A DNA stretch of 64,000 bases from Cucumis sativus (taxonomy: Eukaryota > Streptophyta > Magnoliopsida > Cucurbitales > Cucurbitaceae), in NCBI RefSeq assembly GCF_000004075.3, contig NC_026661.2, forward strand, positions 20,736,307-20,800,306. The letters are read 5' to 3'. The translations under genes were made by a program, and so were the position numbers. Shown here piece by piece: positions 1 to 14,071 of this stretch (positions are counted from its first letter, which is position 1; the number at the start of each line of letters is the position of its first letter). The notes below the pieces were generated by a model. It was not told where the DNA came from, did no database searches, and was given only the letters and a program-made list of their open reading frames with translations.

Positions 1-2466
1 GTAATCTTCCAAGTAGATCTCTAACCTTACTTCTTATGTGAATTTTGTACTTTTTATAGTAACTAAAGTGTGATAGGCTCACCACCACATTAATGTAGCT
101 CGAAATAACTTGAGATAAAATTGGAAGACCCAAGTTAAAGGTCTGAAACATTAGTCAACGGGATGATTTAAAATTTTGAAAATTATTTATTTGGTAGTAT
201 ACATTGACACCATCAATTATTTATTAAAAATATCAATTAGTCTTCTGAAAATATTAATTAATTAAGGACATTACTTGATGATTTAAAATCAATTAGTTTA
301 TATCAATTTCTTTTGAATATATAGAAGGCTTAGAAAATGAACATTAATCAATTAGTTAATTAACTCTTTACTCAACATAACTACACAAAGATTAATGAAG
401 ATATTTTTTATAACTATCATTTAGTAAAAAAAAAAAGAAAATAGAAGAAATTAAGACAACCATGAATTAGTGAGGATAGGTATAGTAACCCATGAAGATT
501 GCATCCTACATTCTTATTTATGCTTTAGAAAAAGTTGAAATTTTTCATAATTCTCTTGCAAAATATTCTAATTTTATTTGGTTCCCTTCTAATAGTTTTG
601 GTTATTTATATTATTTCATAGAAAAGTTGTTATTGAAAAGAAAGAAAAAATTAAAACCATTTTCATATATACAACAAAGACAAAATTATGGACTAATAAG
701 AATTTAATAGGTCATTACTCTTCGTGGGTTTACTTTCTGAGTAGTGTTGATTATTACTAATAAGATTCTATCACAAATAAACGTTGTTGTGTTCGTAATT
801 TAAAGTTAATATAGATTTTTTTAATCAAACTTTCGATTTTTATCCTGTTTAAAAGAATATTTTGTTAATAAATCCAATAACTTTTTGCCTAAAAGAAATG
901 TATCCCAAACAAAACCAAAGCATTTAAAAAAAAGAAGAAGAAGAAGAAGAAGAGGAGGAGGAGGTTATACACCAACTATGTCCAAACTAAATCACCTCTA
1001 ATGCATCTTTTTTGTGAAATTATATTAATTTCACACTAGAGATATGCTATGTAATTAATTAACTAAACACATGAGAGAGTACTTTTAATAATTATTTGAA
1101 AATAAAAATAGCAACATTCTTCAAGTTTAAACTAAATATTGCCTATACTTATCTAAGATAAAATTTAGTGAAATTAACACATTTTGCCAAGTTTAGGATA
1201 TGTGAAGTGTTTATATTTAGAATCATTAGATTGTTATTATTATTATTTTAGATTTTGGGTATAGCAATGGATGTTGCTTTCAGGGCTAATATTTAGATTT
1301 ATAAATTTTGAAGTTGATATAAATTTTGATATATTTGTATTTTATTTTCTTTTGCATTATGTTATATTTATTAATACTATAGACATAATTGCTATATTTG
1401 TAAATGTCTTTTAAATTTTAGTATCATCATTTTTTAAAAATTCAACTACATACACTTAATTATATATGTTATGTTTGAATTAAATATCAATTTCATATAT
1501 TAAAATAAAAAAGAAAGACATTTCATTTCATTCAATGAATGAAATGAAAAAATCTACCAAAAAAGTGGGTTATGAGAAGGAATTTCGTTTAACAAAATAG
1601 AAAGACCATAAATTGTCTTAGACTTTTATGTATATTTATTGATAAAAGATTTGGTGAAGAGAATTGATGTTGGCAATATGCCAAACAACGATGCATCATG
1701 AAACAAATTTTCCCTCAACACCAAACAATAAACATACAAAGTACTTATCACGTCTCAAGTCAAAGGTGACCAAATAAACCTAATTGATTTGAACCAAGTA
1801 ACCAAGCCAAGAATCAATATCCTTCTAATTTGAATGTCAGGACTAGCACTTCTGTAATGAAACAATGTCATATGCAACCAAAATAAACACTTATTGGTTT
1901 AGCTTAATAGGCCATTCTTGCCTAATGGTAAAGCCAACACGATGGTTTTACCCATCTAGATTTGGCAAAGCTAGGTGGAGATTACTCATTGGCTCATCTA
2001 GCCAAACCAAGTGTCTTGGTTGAACTTGCTGATGTGGCAGGATTCGATGTCCACAGGGAATAATATTTCGTATATTGAAGAACATTTCACTCAAAGCAAG
2101 AATCAATATTCCTCAAGAAACAACAATAGTTGAGATATAATTTGGGGTGTGTACAGAACATCATATCATGTATTAAGACACCAATCAATTTATTATAACA
2201 CCATTACAATGCCCAAAATTCTGCCAAAAACTTAGCAAACTATGCATAAGGAGAGCAAAACAATGAGACAAAGTCTGGTAATAGAATTCATTAAGAACTT
2301 TCGAGTCTCAAAAACAGACGGGTCAAACTTTGGCCAAGTGAACCAAAGTACAAGATTAGCAGTAAATACATGAACGAAATCTTGGGTGGCAATTCTACAT
2401 GGTCTTACAGACAAACCGTCCTTCTGTCAATGTATATTCAACGGTCAATCTCTGCCCGGCACGAGA
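1..2466. other. AT-rich non-coding flank and CYCA2 3' side
   Basis: I see no gene here. The stretch is AT-rich with short homopolymers and a GAA/GGA microsatellite near 933-963. Open frames are short and have no recognisable domain. The part from roughly 2,000 to 2,466 is probably 3' UTR or downstream sequence of the cyclin gene that ends next to it. Confidence 0.6.
933..963. repeat. GAA/GGA trinucleotide microsatellite
   Basis: A purine-only run of GAA units passes into GGA units. It lies in non-coding DNA. Confidence 0.85.
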
Positions 2467-5400
2467 TCAATTCGGGAGGAACATGACCAAAGTCACAGAA
2501 CTATAAACAGAAAGCTTCAAAAAAATGTAAGAGAAAGAATGTTAATGGGAAAGGGTAAGGATTAACATTAGACCTCAAGCTTAAACATGTAGAGTTAATG
2601 ACAAAAATTTACTCCAGGGAGAATCTCTAACTTCTATATCAAGTATATATTGTTGGCAATTTGTGGATGGTTGGCCTTCATATAACACGTGGTTCAGAAT
2701 AGCGTATCAAGTAATTTTGGGGAAGACAAAGTTGCAACGGCTTTGAACTGTTAATGGGACAACAGTTCGTGAGAAAACATGTACATATCAAAGTAACAAC
2801 ATAAGGTTTCATAGGCTTATTCTATTACTCATTTACCTTCTCTTGCCGATACTTGACGCGAATCGAACTAAGAGGGCAACCGTTGGTGTTCAACTGTAAA
2901 TCTTGTAAAGCAACAACAGTTTGTTTCAGATCTGATGCTTTGTATGAGGTATAATATTCCAGTGTTGAATTCTGTCAGAAAGAGAATGAAATTAACAAGT
3001 CTGGTAAGGAATTTAGGACTACATGAATAAGAAGGATAAGCGGCAGAAAAATGATACCCATGGGTGACTTGACTGATCCAACGTCCATTTGGATAGAAAT
3101 ACAGCTGATGCAGCTATAACTGATGGAAGAAAATTCAAGAAACCATAGTCAACTAGTGTTAATTCGGCTAGATAGTTGGCGAGGCACTCGAGTTCAAGAC
3201 TTGGGGTCTGCAAATCAATGGAAGTCAAGAAATATAAGCTTTGTGTACGAGACAGAGAAAGCAAGGAAGCTCCTAAAATTATCGGGCAATGCATTACAAT
3301 TACAATTACAACCACCTCACTGTTACCTTATATGTCGTTTGTGCAGCTCGAACATATCTCCTGGAAACCAAAAACATGCACAGATAAGAACACTGAGCTA
3401 TACACAAAAAGTTATATATGAACTGCCTTGCTTGTGTAGCTCGTCTACCTGAGGAAAGATTTTGCAGTTGGTGCAGAAAGTTGAAAGCCCATGTGCTTCA
3501 ATATTTGACCTTCCATATTCAATACCTAAAGCATCACCAAGAAAACTTTTAAATGGCAGAGAACAAAAGGAGAAATCTGCTATTGTAATATAGTCACCCT
3601 CTTAAACAATTCCAAACCTGAAATTACCAGGTTTTTAGAGGAAAACAACGTAATATATTGCCCTACTGTTTTTATGTTCCATTCTACAAATGAAAACAAT
3701 TATCTGGTGGGGCATGCCCATGAGACTAGGAAACTCCAGTCTAGAACTTGTTCGTTGTTTGTGGCAAATCACACTAACAAAACATTCTCGATCTCATATG
3801 TTCTTTTTCAAAGAGAAGTAAACACCTAACACCCTGTATTATTAAACAAGTTTTTTTTTGCTTAAAAAATGTTTTATTTCATTCCTTTCATTATTGTCCT
3901 TTCTTTTCTCCAGGACAGCCATTCGACCACTCATCAAACAATGATTAACATCAATTCATCTTATATACCATCCACTGTTCTGTATGGCAAATATGTCATA
4001 CCTCCTCTTTTGTGTAGGTGCTGTCAGTGATGAAACAAAAGTCTTCAACACGTGGTGCACAAATTTCTTCATACTTCCTGGAGGGCACAAGGACCACCGG
4101 TGTTACTTCCTTCATATTCAAACTAATATAGGACAACTGATCTTTTTGGATGAGCTTTTGCGCTCTCATACTAAATAATATTTGCAAAATACTTGTTATG
4201 AAGACATTAAATTTGTTCACTTTAATATCATCAATAATTGCGGAATAAATGGGTTTATCACTTTGCGTAGAACACTATTTAGACTTTTGGATGAAATACA
4301 TAGACAACTATTCTCTTGATGTGAGAAACTTACGAGGCAATTAACATGCAAGAGATACCCAACAATTGAAGCTTTTGTCTCTCGATGTAATTTTGGGAGA
4401 GAAACCAATCGATGAAAAAAACAGTTAGGTAGAGTGTATCTGGTACTAACTTGTATTCCTCAGATACCTGAAACAAAGAATTCGTGGATCAGCCATTGCA
4501 TAATTGAGCTTCTGCTTCAAAATGAAAGCTCGTGGAACTTCTTTTCTTTCAAGGTATAAGTTCGTTAAAATTTAAGAAATTTGGAAGAACCAGGAGATAT
4601 CAGAAACATAAGTATCATCCAAACAGCTCCATGAAATCAAGAATTCACCTAAAATTTCCTTTTCCAAACAAAATAAAGAGAAAAAAATGTATTATTTAAG
4701 AAGCTTTAATGAAGCAACACTAACCTCTACAAGCCAATCAACCAATATACCCCGCATGCTTTGGGTAATATCAGTCTGCACTGTTTCCATGAAACTGGGA
4801 CGTGGTCTTCTGGTTAGCTGTAGAGAGGAAAATTCAATCAGTTAGATAATAAATTTTTTTAATTAAATCTTAAAAGTGGTAACTGAGTTGTATATGGCCT
4901 AACACCAATACTACACTCCAAATACATTCAGGTTTCTCAAATATATGGCAAAAACTTTCAGATCCTAAGGTGCAAAAGGGAAGATTGCATCATCCTAGAA
5001 AAACGATTACGAGTAAAAGGTAGAATAAAAAGAAGGGTGTTCGTCATTTCAAACAGATTGCTTTGTAGGGTTGACTATGTGAATTGAAGAAATCAGTGTG
5101 GGATCTTAATGCTCCATCCATTTCATGTCAGGAAACAAAATACTTCAATTATTTAAAACATCCAACCTTAGTAGTTAGTACTTTAGGACATTGTCCTTTT
5201 TAGATAAGAAATCAAACTTTCATTAAACATTGAAAAAGTGCACAATAACATAAAGCCTGATGAACAGACCCCCACAAGGAGAGTCCTTTTGATTGTTTGC
5301 ATCCATCAGAAGTTATTGTTTAGTAATGTTTTCACATCTCATAATGCTAAAAGCCTAAAACAGAAAAAGTTAAGTAGTAACATCCATATGATTAAATCTT

Positions 5401-7265
5401 TTTTCACAGAACACATAAATCCAAATAATCCGATAGAGAAATGCGTAGGACTAAATGGTTCATGCTCACATTTCTTATTTGGATTCCAACTTGTAGGAAC
5501 CCCTTACGATAAAAATATATAATCACATTTTGTTGAATAAATATTGCTTCCTTGTATTGTCAATTGTAAAAGTGCAATATCCCTTGTGTTCCTCCATTTA
5601 TACACAACGACCATGAGTTAAAATGCCATATGAAGAGCAGAAAAGAAAGTTGATAAAAGAACAGAATCACATCACATACCTCAGCAACACGTAAATTGTT
5701 ATAGATTTCCTGGGCATAGACGGTGCACAGCTGAGCATCTCTGTCATTACAATCAATGTCTGTAATGTCCAGGTTGCTTCTAGTCCCCAGAAGCAACCCT
5801 TTCTCTGTTATTTCCATTTCCAACAAATATTTTGTCAGCAGTTTATATGTTGGGATGTGACAACACTATCCAGTATCCAAACTTGAAATTAAGAATTTCA
5901 ATGTAATTTATTTATCTTATGAGACATGGCTTCTATAATTGATTCAAACATTGTTTCAGATGTTACCTAAAAGCTCAAGCACCAGCATTCTTATTAGCAT
6001 TACCAACACCAACTTCATCATATGAAACATGGCTTCTAAAAGCATAAAAATCAATATGGTTTTTGAAGAGTAAAACCAAGTTTGTTGTATTGTATGGTCA
6101 CCTTAAGCACGCCAAACTAATTAATTTCCTTCTAAATTTATAAAAAAAAAATGCAATCATATTACAACTTTAATCAGTTTATTTGTAGTGCTTTGTATCT
6201 AGTGAAATGCATTTAAGTCGTATTTTGAAATAAGTGAAAGTAGAAAATGACTGTGAAAAGATAGTAGCACAAGTAAAAAGTTGAATTATCCCTTTTCCTT
6301 CTTCTTCAGAGACTTATGAATGTGTTCTGGTTTAGAGAACAAAATTTAGGAATCATTACCTTTATTTTGAAAATTTTGAGACTCTGAATGACTCTGAGAC
6401 CTCCAATTATCATCCCGAAAATCACTTGTGACCTCTTCCTTTACACCCTCTACTCGATGATGTGTCTTGTGGTCTTCAGAATTACTTGAAAGCTCAACTT
6501 TCAACTTAGCTTTTGACTTGACATTTGCTTGTACACCTTCTGTTCTAAGATCTAGAGGCTTGGAGTAAGCGGCACCAACTGATGAAGCTCCTTTGTTTTT
6601 AGGACCTAGAGAAACCTTGGAGTTAACTACACCAACTGATGAGGCTCCTTTGGACTTCTTGAGATAATTTCTGATTGTTGTCTTCCTACTATTGGGCTGT
6701 TGAAAAGGAAAAAAAAAAGGTAAGTTCCAGTACCACAAAGCTGCATTAACTTTGCAAGACATTTGTCTATTATCAGCAACGCAAGTTAAAATCTAGTATA
6801 AGAGAATGGCCATACAAATGCATGAGGCAATTTTCAAATACAACAGTGGCCCATAAGACATAGGAAAGAAATTCGAAGAAACTATACTGGTCCAAAGACA
6901 TGGAAAGATTACTATAAGGCTCACAGAGATCCAAAACCAAATATTATGGATAAAGAAAGCCCGTTCACCTCAATTTTAGCTGCATTGAAACAATTTGAGT
7001 ACGAAGGTTCACAGCCTATATTGCTGACATCCTGAAGTACAGCCCTCCTTTTACATGGTCGAGACGATTTAGCAATAGAATTGCAGCTATTTTCTTCAGA
7101 AGCGGCTCTTTTCAGATTAGCTCGGGCAACCCGTCTCTCATGTTGATATGCAGGAACTTTTGGAGGCAGCTGCGCTGATGCAGTAAATGCAGCAGCCCGA
7201 GCACGTGTAATTCTACCATGGAATTCTCCAATATTAGCCCTGGTATGATTTTCTTCTTTTCTCAT
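2467..7265 (-). CDS. CYCA2: A2-type mitotic cyclin (CYCA2)
   Basis: Cyclin that activates CDKA/CDKB in S-G2/M in the nucleus. Exons (minus): 7265-6969, 6696-6360, 5804-5680, 4817-4725, 4467-4334, 4077-4002, 3525-3449, 3360-3327, 3207-3058, 2971-2837, all with closed phases. The N-terminus has GRITRARAAAF typical of A2 cyclins and a destruction box RAVLQDVSN at residues 74-82 beside a basic KRR. The first cyclin fold includes MRGILVDWLVE and KYEEICAPRVEDFCF; the second includes LANYLAELTLVDY and the KWTLDQS block. ATG 7265 is chosen because the frame upstream begins only with TTG. The 3' end is unsure: reading on after KYRQEK stops at 2825 (489 aa), while a last exon at 2514-2467 would give 501 aa. 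The family normally has about 15 more residues after KYRQEK, which favours a further exon. Exon 2 carries a short internal repeat, KGASSVG, twice. Confidence 0.93.
5190..5510 (-). mobile_element. possible LINE 3' relic in cyclin intron
   Basis: Read on the minus strand, this intron segment ends with TTTAATGAAAGTTTGATTTCTTATC and then an A-rich stretch. The end resembles those of the LINE fragments at 40.3 and 34.0 kb. No coding remnant is recognisable, so the assignment rests on the tail alone. Confidence 0.3.
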
Positions 7266-8248
7266 ATTTGAAGGTCTCAAAAAAGATTAAATCATCCAAA
7301 TGCATCTGAGTAAAACCTGCGGTAAAATGAACAGCTCTCAAGAAGTGATCTTAACAAGTTAACTGTTTACTTGTTGAGCTTTCACGATCATTGCATTTAA
7401 ACAGAAAGGTCTTACAGATGTGATGAGATAAAAAAAAACATAGCGGAGTTCCACAGAACAAATACCCTTCAACGTTTAAAATTCTAATAAAAAAGAAATA
7501 GGGTAGCTGCAAATTTCAAGTGAACTGTTTGATTAAAATAGTCAACAGTTTTCACATATGGCAAACTATCAGAAATCCAGTACTTCACCGTAGCTATGAT
7601 TGAATTTACATTGGTACAATACTGGATGACAGATAATAGATTGCAGGTTTAACCAATCTAAAAGGTTAATAGATCCAATACGAGCTTCTAACATCTTGCA
7701 ATTCTTGAAACGCCAAAACGTATTAAACCTAAACGGACATATTGTGACAACATAACTCTAATTACACTATCCCTAGAAGTACCTCCACCACGCTCATCGA
7801 CAATGGAATGACCAATCTTAGATTAGAAAATTGAGCAGCTTAGAAAACCGATTGGCATTCTTTCAAGAGAATATGATGAAAAAAACGGATTTCCAAGCTT
7901 CTTACCAGTAAAAATAAATAAATTCATAAAGAAAATTTGAAGATAAAAGTAACAAGTAACTAAGTTGCTGGTCTCCAAGAATGCAGAAGAAAAAGAGGGG
8001 AAATCAAAGGATCTACACAATGTGTACCAAATCCAAGTTTCAGTAGTGTAATTCTCATTCTTGCATTATATCCAAATTATCAGAATCCCCATATCCTTAT
8101 AACACAGTATTTTAAAAAAATAATTCAAACCCAAATTCCACTTCTTTCTCCAAAATTCCCACAATCATCAAAACACCCAGTTCCATAAACAAAAAAAAAC
8201 CATCATTCCAACACATCAAATCCATCCCCCAAATCTTCAAGAACATCA

Positions 8249-8273
8249 ACTCCACTCCACTCCACTCCACTCC
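8249..8273. repeat. (ACTCC)5 repeat in the cyclin 5' leader
   Basis: Five perfect ACTCC units, read as GGAGT in the transcript sense. They lie within the probable 5' UTR intron of the cyclin gene, just downstream of its donor site. Confidence 0.9.
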
Positions 8274-8334
8274 GCCCTAATCCACATCCATCAAACAATC
8301 ACAAAATCAAAAAAGATGCAGACAAGAAATAAAC

Positions 8335-8480
8335 CTGAATCTATCTTCCAAGCTCCAAGACCTCCATTGGAGCTCGAGATGAAGATCGAAAAAAGCTGAA
8401 TCAATACAAGAATAAAAAAAAAAAAAAAAAGACAGTGTAGTGTGGGTGAGTAAAGTTGGAATGAGGGAGTGAGCGGGATG
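8335..8480 (-). promoter_or_regulatory. probable non-coding first exon of CYCA2
   Basis: On the minus strand the sequence GATTCAG|GTTTATTTC at 8335 is a good donor site, and suitable acceptors lie just upstream of ATG 7265. I infer a leader exon here and a 5' UTR intron of about 1 kb. The leader contains an upstream ATG (in CCAATGGAGG). The transcript start is not visible; a 24-base A run on the plus strand at about 8511-8534 limits the exon on the outer side. Confidence 0.5.
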
Positions 8481-8534
8481 AAATGGAAATTTGAAACACA
8501 GAATAAGGGCAAAAAAAAAAAAAAAAAAAAAAAG

Positions 8535-11500
8535 AGTGATTCAAAAGAACAAAATTAAAAAGAAAAAGAAAAAGGGTAAAGAAATAAAGAAATAAAGAAA
8601 TAAATAAATAAAACAGTTATTAATAATAATATTAAATGAATAATCGTGTTTTAATTGCGTTTGCTGTTTTGACCAAAAAAGTGAAAAGGACACTTCGTGG
8701 ACTCGAAGCTGTCAGCTCTTCAATTCTTATTATATTATCACCTTACGCTAACCTCAATTTTCCACCTCCCTTTTTACCTTCTTACCCTCTTCTTTTCAAA
8801 TTCCTTTCCCCACTTTCCACCTAACAAAACCCTACTTTCGTATTTTCTCTCCTCAGGTTAATTTTTGTTACGTGATACAATGCTCCAATCCTCTACTTCT
8901 CACTTTCTTTATATTTTAAATTCATCCACTTTTAATTTGCCACGTATTAGATTTTTATACTAAAGCCTCCTTATTCGCAAACACTTTCGAGTCTACGTAG
9001 TTTCTCCTACACCCCGTCTTTCCTTTTTCTTTTTCTTTCTTAATGGCTTTGAGATAAATTCTTGTTCTTTAATTTCTTTTTTGTGTTAATATGTTTTGTT
9101 AGTTTAGTTCCACCAATTTGGGGAGAAATTAGTGGCTAATGACAATTTATTCTTTTTCCAATTTACAATATTTTACTGCTTATGTATAGCTGTTTAATTT
9201 TTATAAAAAATTAAAGTTTTTTTAAAAAACTATTTTTACACCTTTTTTTAAAAATTTGAAATTTGAAATATATGTAAAGTTGAAATGGTTTATTTTGTGA
9301 AAATTTTGTCCTAAACTTTTGTGCTTACCTATCAATTATTGTATGTAAGTAAATAATTTTAATCAAAATTAATTTAGTTATTAATCAACTCAACTCATGA
9401 GTGCACATATTAAAATAATTTAAAATTTAGTTATATTTTACTATAATTTTTCTAAAATGTAATCTTAAAATTTAAATTTAAAGTATTTATTTTGAAACCA
9501 ATAACATCAAAATAGCATAATCTATCTTTTATTATAAAATTTATAGTTTTCTCTTATTAATCTATAAGGTAAGATCACAAAAACTATATATAATTTTTGG
9601 ATAAAAATACCATTGAATGCATTAGACGGTCTATTTAAAAACAACAATAAATAGGTAAACACGTGAATAGGAAAGCATCTCATGACCACTCCATTTCCTC
9701 CGGCTATTACTTATGATTTTAACTAAGTTTCAAAATATGATGTAGGATGGAAATAGTGACACTTCGGTTGTATGAAAATATAAATATGGAACGAAGTTTT
9801 TTGGAAAAATGATGAAATTTGTTATAATTAATTAATAAAACTTTTGCTATAACTCAATTTGACTATAACTTATCATTTTTAATCACAAATTCTATAAAGT
9901 AAGACAATATTTAGACGTCCACGTAAATTTTAAAAACAAATAGAACAGTAAACCACAAAGTAATATAAAGTTCAAGAATATTTTAAGGTAAAAGGATGTG
10001 AATAATTTTAAGAATTGAATTATGTCAAAAAAGAAAATTGTATGTTGTGTTTGGGATACTTGATTTGAAGCATAGATTTTAGTTCTTGTTATAATGGTTT
10101 ATGTGTAAATTATTTTAATTCAATAAGATAATAGTAAACTCAGTTACAAGTAATAAAAGAATGATAAAGATAAAAGGAGTAAAAACTACATAGAGCAAAA
10201 ACCATAGCAAATAAAAGGTTTCAAAGTTGTAATTATTGTAACTAATTAAAAAACTTTTATTTAGTATTTACTATACCAATCCGTCAATTATAGTTTAATT
10301 TTTGTGAGTTTTTGCAAAATAATTTACTTTAAAAACAAAAGTTTGAGATGAAATATAAAGCTAAAAATTAAGGAGAAAAAAGTTGTACATAGCCAACCTG
10401 AACTTAGCTCAACTAGCTGATCGTGTGTAAAATTATAGAATTATAATCTAAAATTAAAAAATTTGAACACACTCATTGCAGTTAGTTAAAAAATCGATTT
10501 TTTTTTTTAAATATTGAAATTTCTCAAAACAAAAAAAAAAACGAAAGTTCTCCTATTAGAATTTGAAATCCATCAAAATCTTGAAAATTCCATCATATTT
10601 ATATGTATTTTATCAAATCTTTCTATCCTAATTTGATAAATTTATTGGTTTTTTTTTTAAAGAAAATTTTGTATGGTTGAAAATTAGAGATATGTTTGCT
10701 CAAAAATATAAAATATCATGTCTTTTCCAATCTATTTGATATTATTCTAAGTATCTAATATTTTAATAAATCTTAAATATTCCATGGAAGTTCATTTTTA
10801 TTAAAATTGATTAAATTATTACAATTATTTATCTTCATATATTATACACTTTTTAAGTTTATAGTAAAAATACTATAAGATCATGAAAAAAAATCAACAT
10901 ATCAACTCTAGGTAGTAACTAGAATAATAGTATAAACTAAATTTAAGATTTAATTATTTGTAAAAACTTCAAAAGAATATTTTAAATAAATCACAAACGT
11001 ATCAACTTACATTTAATACGATGAGGCCCGCATTACCCAATACAATTAGTAGATTGGACCCTTGAGTGGTAGCTATCATTTCTTAGGCAACTCCACATAG
11101 TTAAGATTTCACATTAAAATAGATACAAACATAACTACACACATATTTTCTTTATATTTCACCATATAAACTATACAAAAACTATACATTTTTGTATATC
11201 AATCTAACAACAAAACCATCCCAAGAAATAGAAGTTTCCAATATACATGTAAAAATGAGAAGAATTGAAGTATATAGAAAAAAAAAAAAAGTAACATCAA
11301 CTTTATTTACTATTCGCTACCGTTTTTACTATTTGACATTCATAACTTTTTATTATTTTCTACAACGTTTATTATTTTTTTTATCAAACTAAAATAGTCT
11401 ACACGTCAAACATATACTATTATAACCAAAACTAAAATAATTTATACTTCAAACATACATTATATCTTTATAGTTTTTGTTAATTTAAAATCATAAACGG

Positions 11501-13860
11501 AATACTTTATTCACATTTAATGATATAAATATCTTTCAAATTAATGTTCAGCAAATATGTCCCCTCAACACATTTTTTGTTTGCATCAAGACATGATGAA
11601 ATTGATTAAATTTAAATGGGAAGGAAATTAAAAGTTAGGACAGAAGAAGATAATATACAACTAATTAAAGTTTATAACTAATCTTGTAAATTAAATGAAA
11701 AAGGGGGAAAAGAGAAAAGAAAAGATGAAGTTGAATTCCTCTTGCTTTTTCAAGCTGCCTCTTGCTAATTAATTAACACCTTTATTTATGCATAGCTTAT
11801 GACTATTTTTAGCCCTGTGATATATAATATATTTCGTACACGTACCTATTTGCACATTCCTTTTCAAGACATCTAAATCTTTAGATAATAACTCGGGACT
11901 TTCACAAAAATAACAAAATAAAAAAGTTATGATAATAGAACTAGTGTTATTATATTTTCTAAATTGTAAAATTAGCAAATTTAAAAGCGGATAACTCTCT
12001 GATTAGTTATTCGATAGTCATTTGATATTATTAATTACTTGTAGTATTTGTCATATTCGCACCATGCAAAAACGAGTAGCACTTGCAAAAATAGAAAAAA
12101 AAATTATGACAATAAGACATATGTCATTATATTTTATAAATTACAAAAATAACAAATTTAAAATTAATAATAATTATATGATATCACTAATTGCTTATCA
12201 TATTAGTTATTTTCGCGATATATAAAAAAAAGTGATATAAGCGTTTTTCTTAAAAGAAATATTGTTATTCCATATCATTTTTCTAATAAAATTTTGTGAT
12301 GGATTAAATTGATACATATTAATATTAATATTAACATAGACTTTATTATTTCAAAATGGAAAATATAATTATTGTATTCAAAAGGGTATCAAATCCATAA
12401 TAGTAGATTAGGAAAAGGACAATAAATGAAGTGATTAAGGTGAAAATAGAATTATTTAATTTTGAAAATGTATGACAAGTTGACAAAATAAGACAAAGGG
12501 GAATTAAAATTCCATCTCATCAAATCTAATTTTGAATTTTGTACTTTATCTTTCAATAAAATTTTATAAACCATTAGTTAAGCCTATAAAAAAATCATTT
12601 CCAACCTATTAATTTAACTCAACCATGCATTAACAATTTAAAAAAATTTATGAATATAAATATACAATAATAGAAGTCTATTAGTGATATATCATATTAT
12701 AAATATAATCAATTGCTCATAAATTTTATTATATTTGATGTTTTTTTAAAAATTGTTGCTATACACGTAGTTATTATCTTTAAATTCGATACCCTTGAAA
12801 ATTATATTTATTAAGTTTTTTTAGTAATATCTAAATTAATATTATGAATTAGAATATAATAAAAGTGGAGCATCTAGGACCTTGCTTAGTATGATATTCT
12901 ATGTATAAACAACAATGATATATACATATAATACACCCTCAATTCTCCACCCTTCAATTTACCTTTTGTTAAATTTATAAAATATGTATTTGTAAATGTG
13001 AAGACAACTCAATTAGAAATATGAATAATCCATTATTAGGTTGACATTTCAAATACCACGCTCTTGATATGTTTGGACTAATATTTTTCTGTTTTTAAAT
13101 TTTCAAAAGGGATGGATGCGTCTCTAAAATGTATTAAATGTTTACATTTTAAAAATTTAAAATTTAATAACACGCTATGGTGTTATCAAAGTAATGATTT
13201 TGTTAGTTTACTAAAATGTAAAGAAAAATTTGAAGTTCTAACACATATTGTATGTGAGTGTCAAAACTTAAATTGTAGATCTTAATTAGTACGTTTAATT
13301 TTACTTTTCTTGTAGATATGTGTAGTATTCGATTTCGGTGTGCTACGTATGTATGAATTCAATATCAATATATCAATTATTAGAAATTTTTATGAAATAA
13401 AAGAAATAAACAACAAAATGTTAAAGTAATATCTTTAACTTGTTTAAAAGTAATAAAAGGACTTATTATTAATTTAAGTTTATGCTTATATTAATTTTAG
13501 AAATACCTAAGTTTTATTGAAATTTTTATAAGATTAACAGGTCGTGGGAATATATTACTACAAAGCTGTTTTTGAGATGGGAGGAGATATTCTAAACTTT
13601 ACTTCAATTTTTGAAAAAAATCACAAATTATTTTACTTTCATCAAACAAAACCATTAAAAAGTATAGTAAATATTTGGTTGAATATTATATTATTTACAA
13701 TTTGGGTGAGATAATGTATTTGGATTTATAAAAAAAAAATTATAATAATTAAAAAGAAAAATAATATGATGTAACGAACCGACGGAGTTTTCTTGAACAT
13801 GGAAAAAATAAATAAGAGAGAAAAAAATGTTGAAACAGATTTTTCCTAAGAGAACGAAGG
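8535..13860. other. AT-rich intergenic region, no gene seen
   Basis: This separates the divergent cyclin and glycerate-kinase genes. It is very AT-rich with many short A and T runs. Open frames are under 70 codons and have no domain. One small palindromic element (12.63-12.76 kb) is listed separately. The promoters of both flanking genes must lie at its two ends. Confidence 0.75.
12631..12763. mobile_element. small MITE-like inverted-repeat element
   Basis: The left arm begins TAACAATTTAAAAAAA and the right arm, read in reverse, begins TAGCAACAATTTTTAAAA. The core holds GTCTATTAGTGATA. Its arms and core resemble the element at 27.23-27.44 kb, so I place both in one family. There are no coding remnants. 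Confidence 0.5.
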
Positions 13861-13904
13861 AGAATTGTCATCTCAAATTCTCAATTCACATCCGCACAGC
13901 AAAG

Positions 13905-13980
13905 CTCACGTCTCTCTTTCTTTCTCTCTCTCTCCTCTTTTTTTTTTCTTCCTTTATCTCTCTTCCCCCACCTCCCCACT
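13905..13980 (+). promoter_or_regulatory. pyrimidine-rich leader upstream of GLYK
   Basis: A run of CT-rich sequence with (TC)n and T tracts lies about 90-165 bases before the GLYK start codon. Such pyrimidine patches are common around plant transcription starts. No clear TATA box stands at the right distance. Confidence 0.45.
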
Positions 13981-14071
13981 CTGGCTCGTAAAAGTCGACC
14001 AAAAACCATAACCACCAAGACTTGGAGATGATAATTGATGACCAAACGCTGACACTGAGCTTTAGATAAGA

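Noticed and set aside
3123..3452. 109-codon plus-strand frame in the cyclin gene
   Set aside because: It is antisense to cyclin exons encoding the conserved C-terminal cyclin fold; a shadow frame.
7265..7280. Upstream start giving five extra residues for the cyclin
   Set aside because: The first codon is TTG, not ATG. The family begins M-[RN/G]-KEN, which fits ATG 7265.
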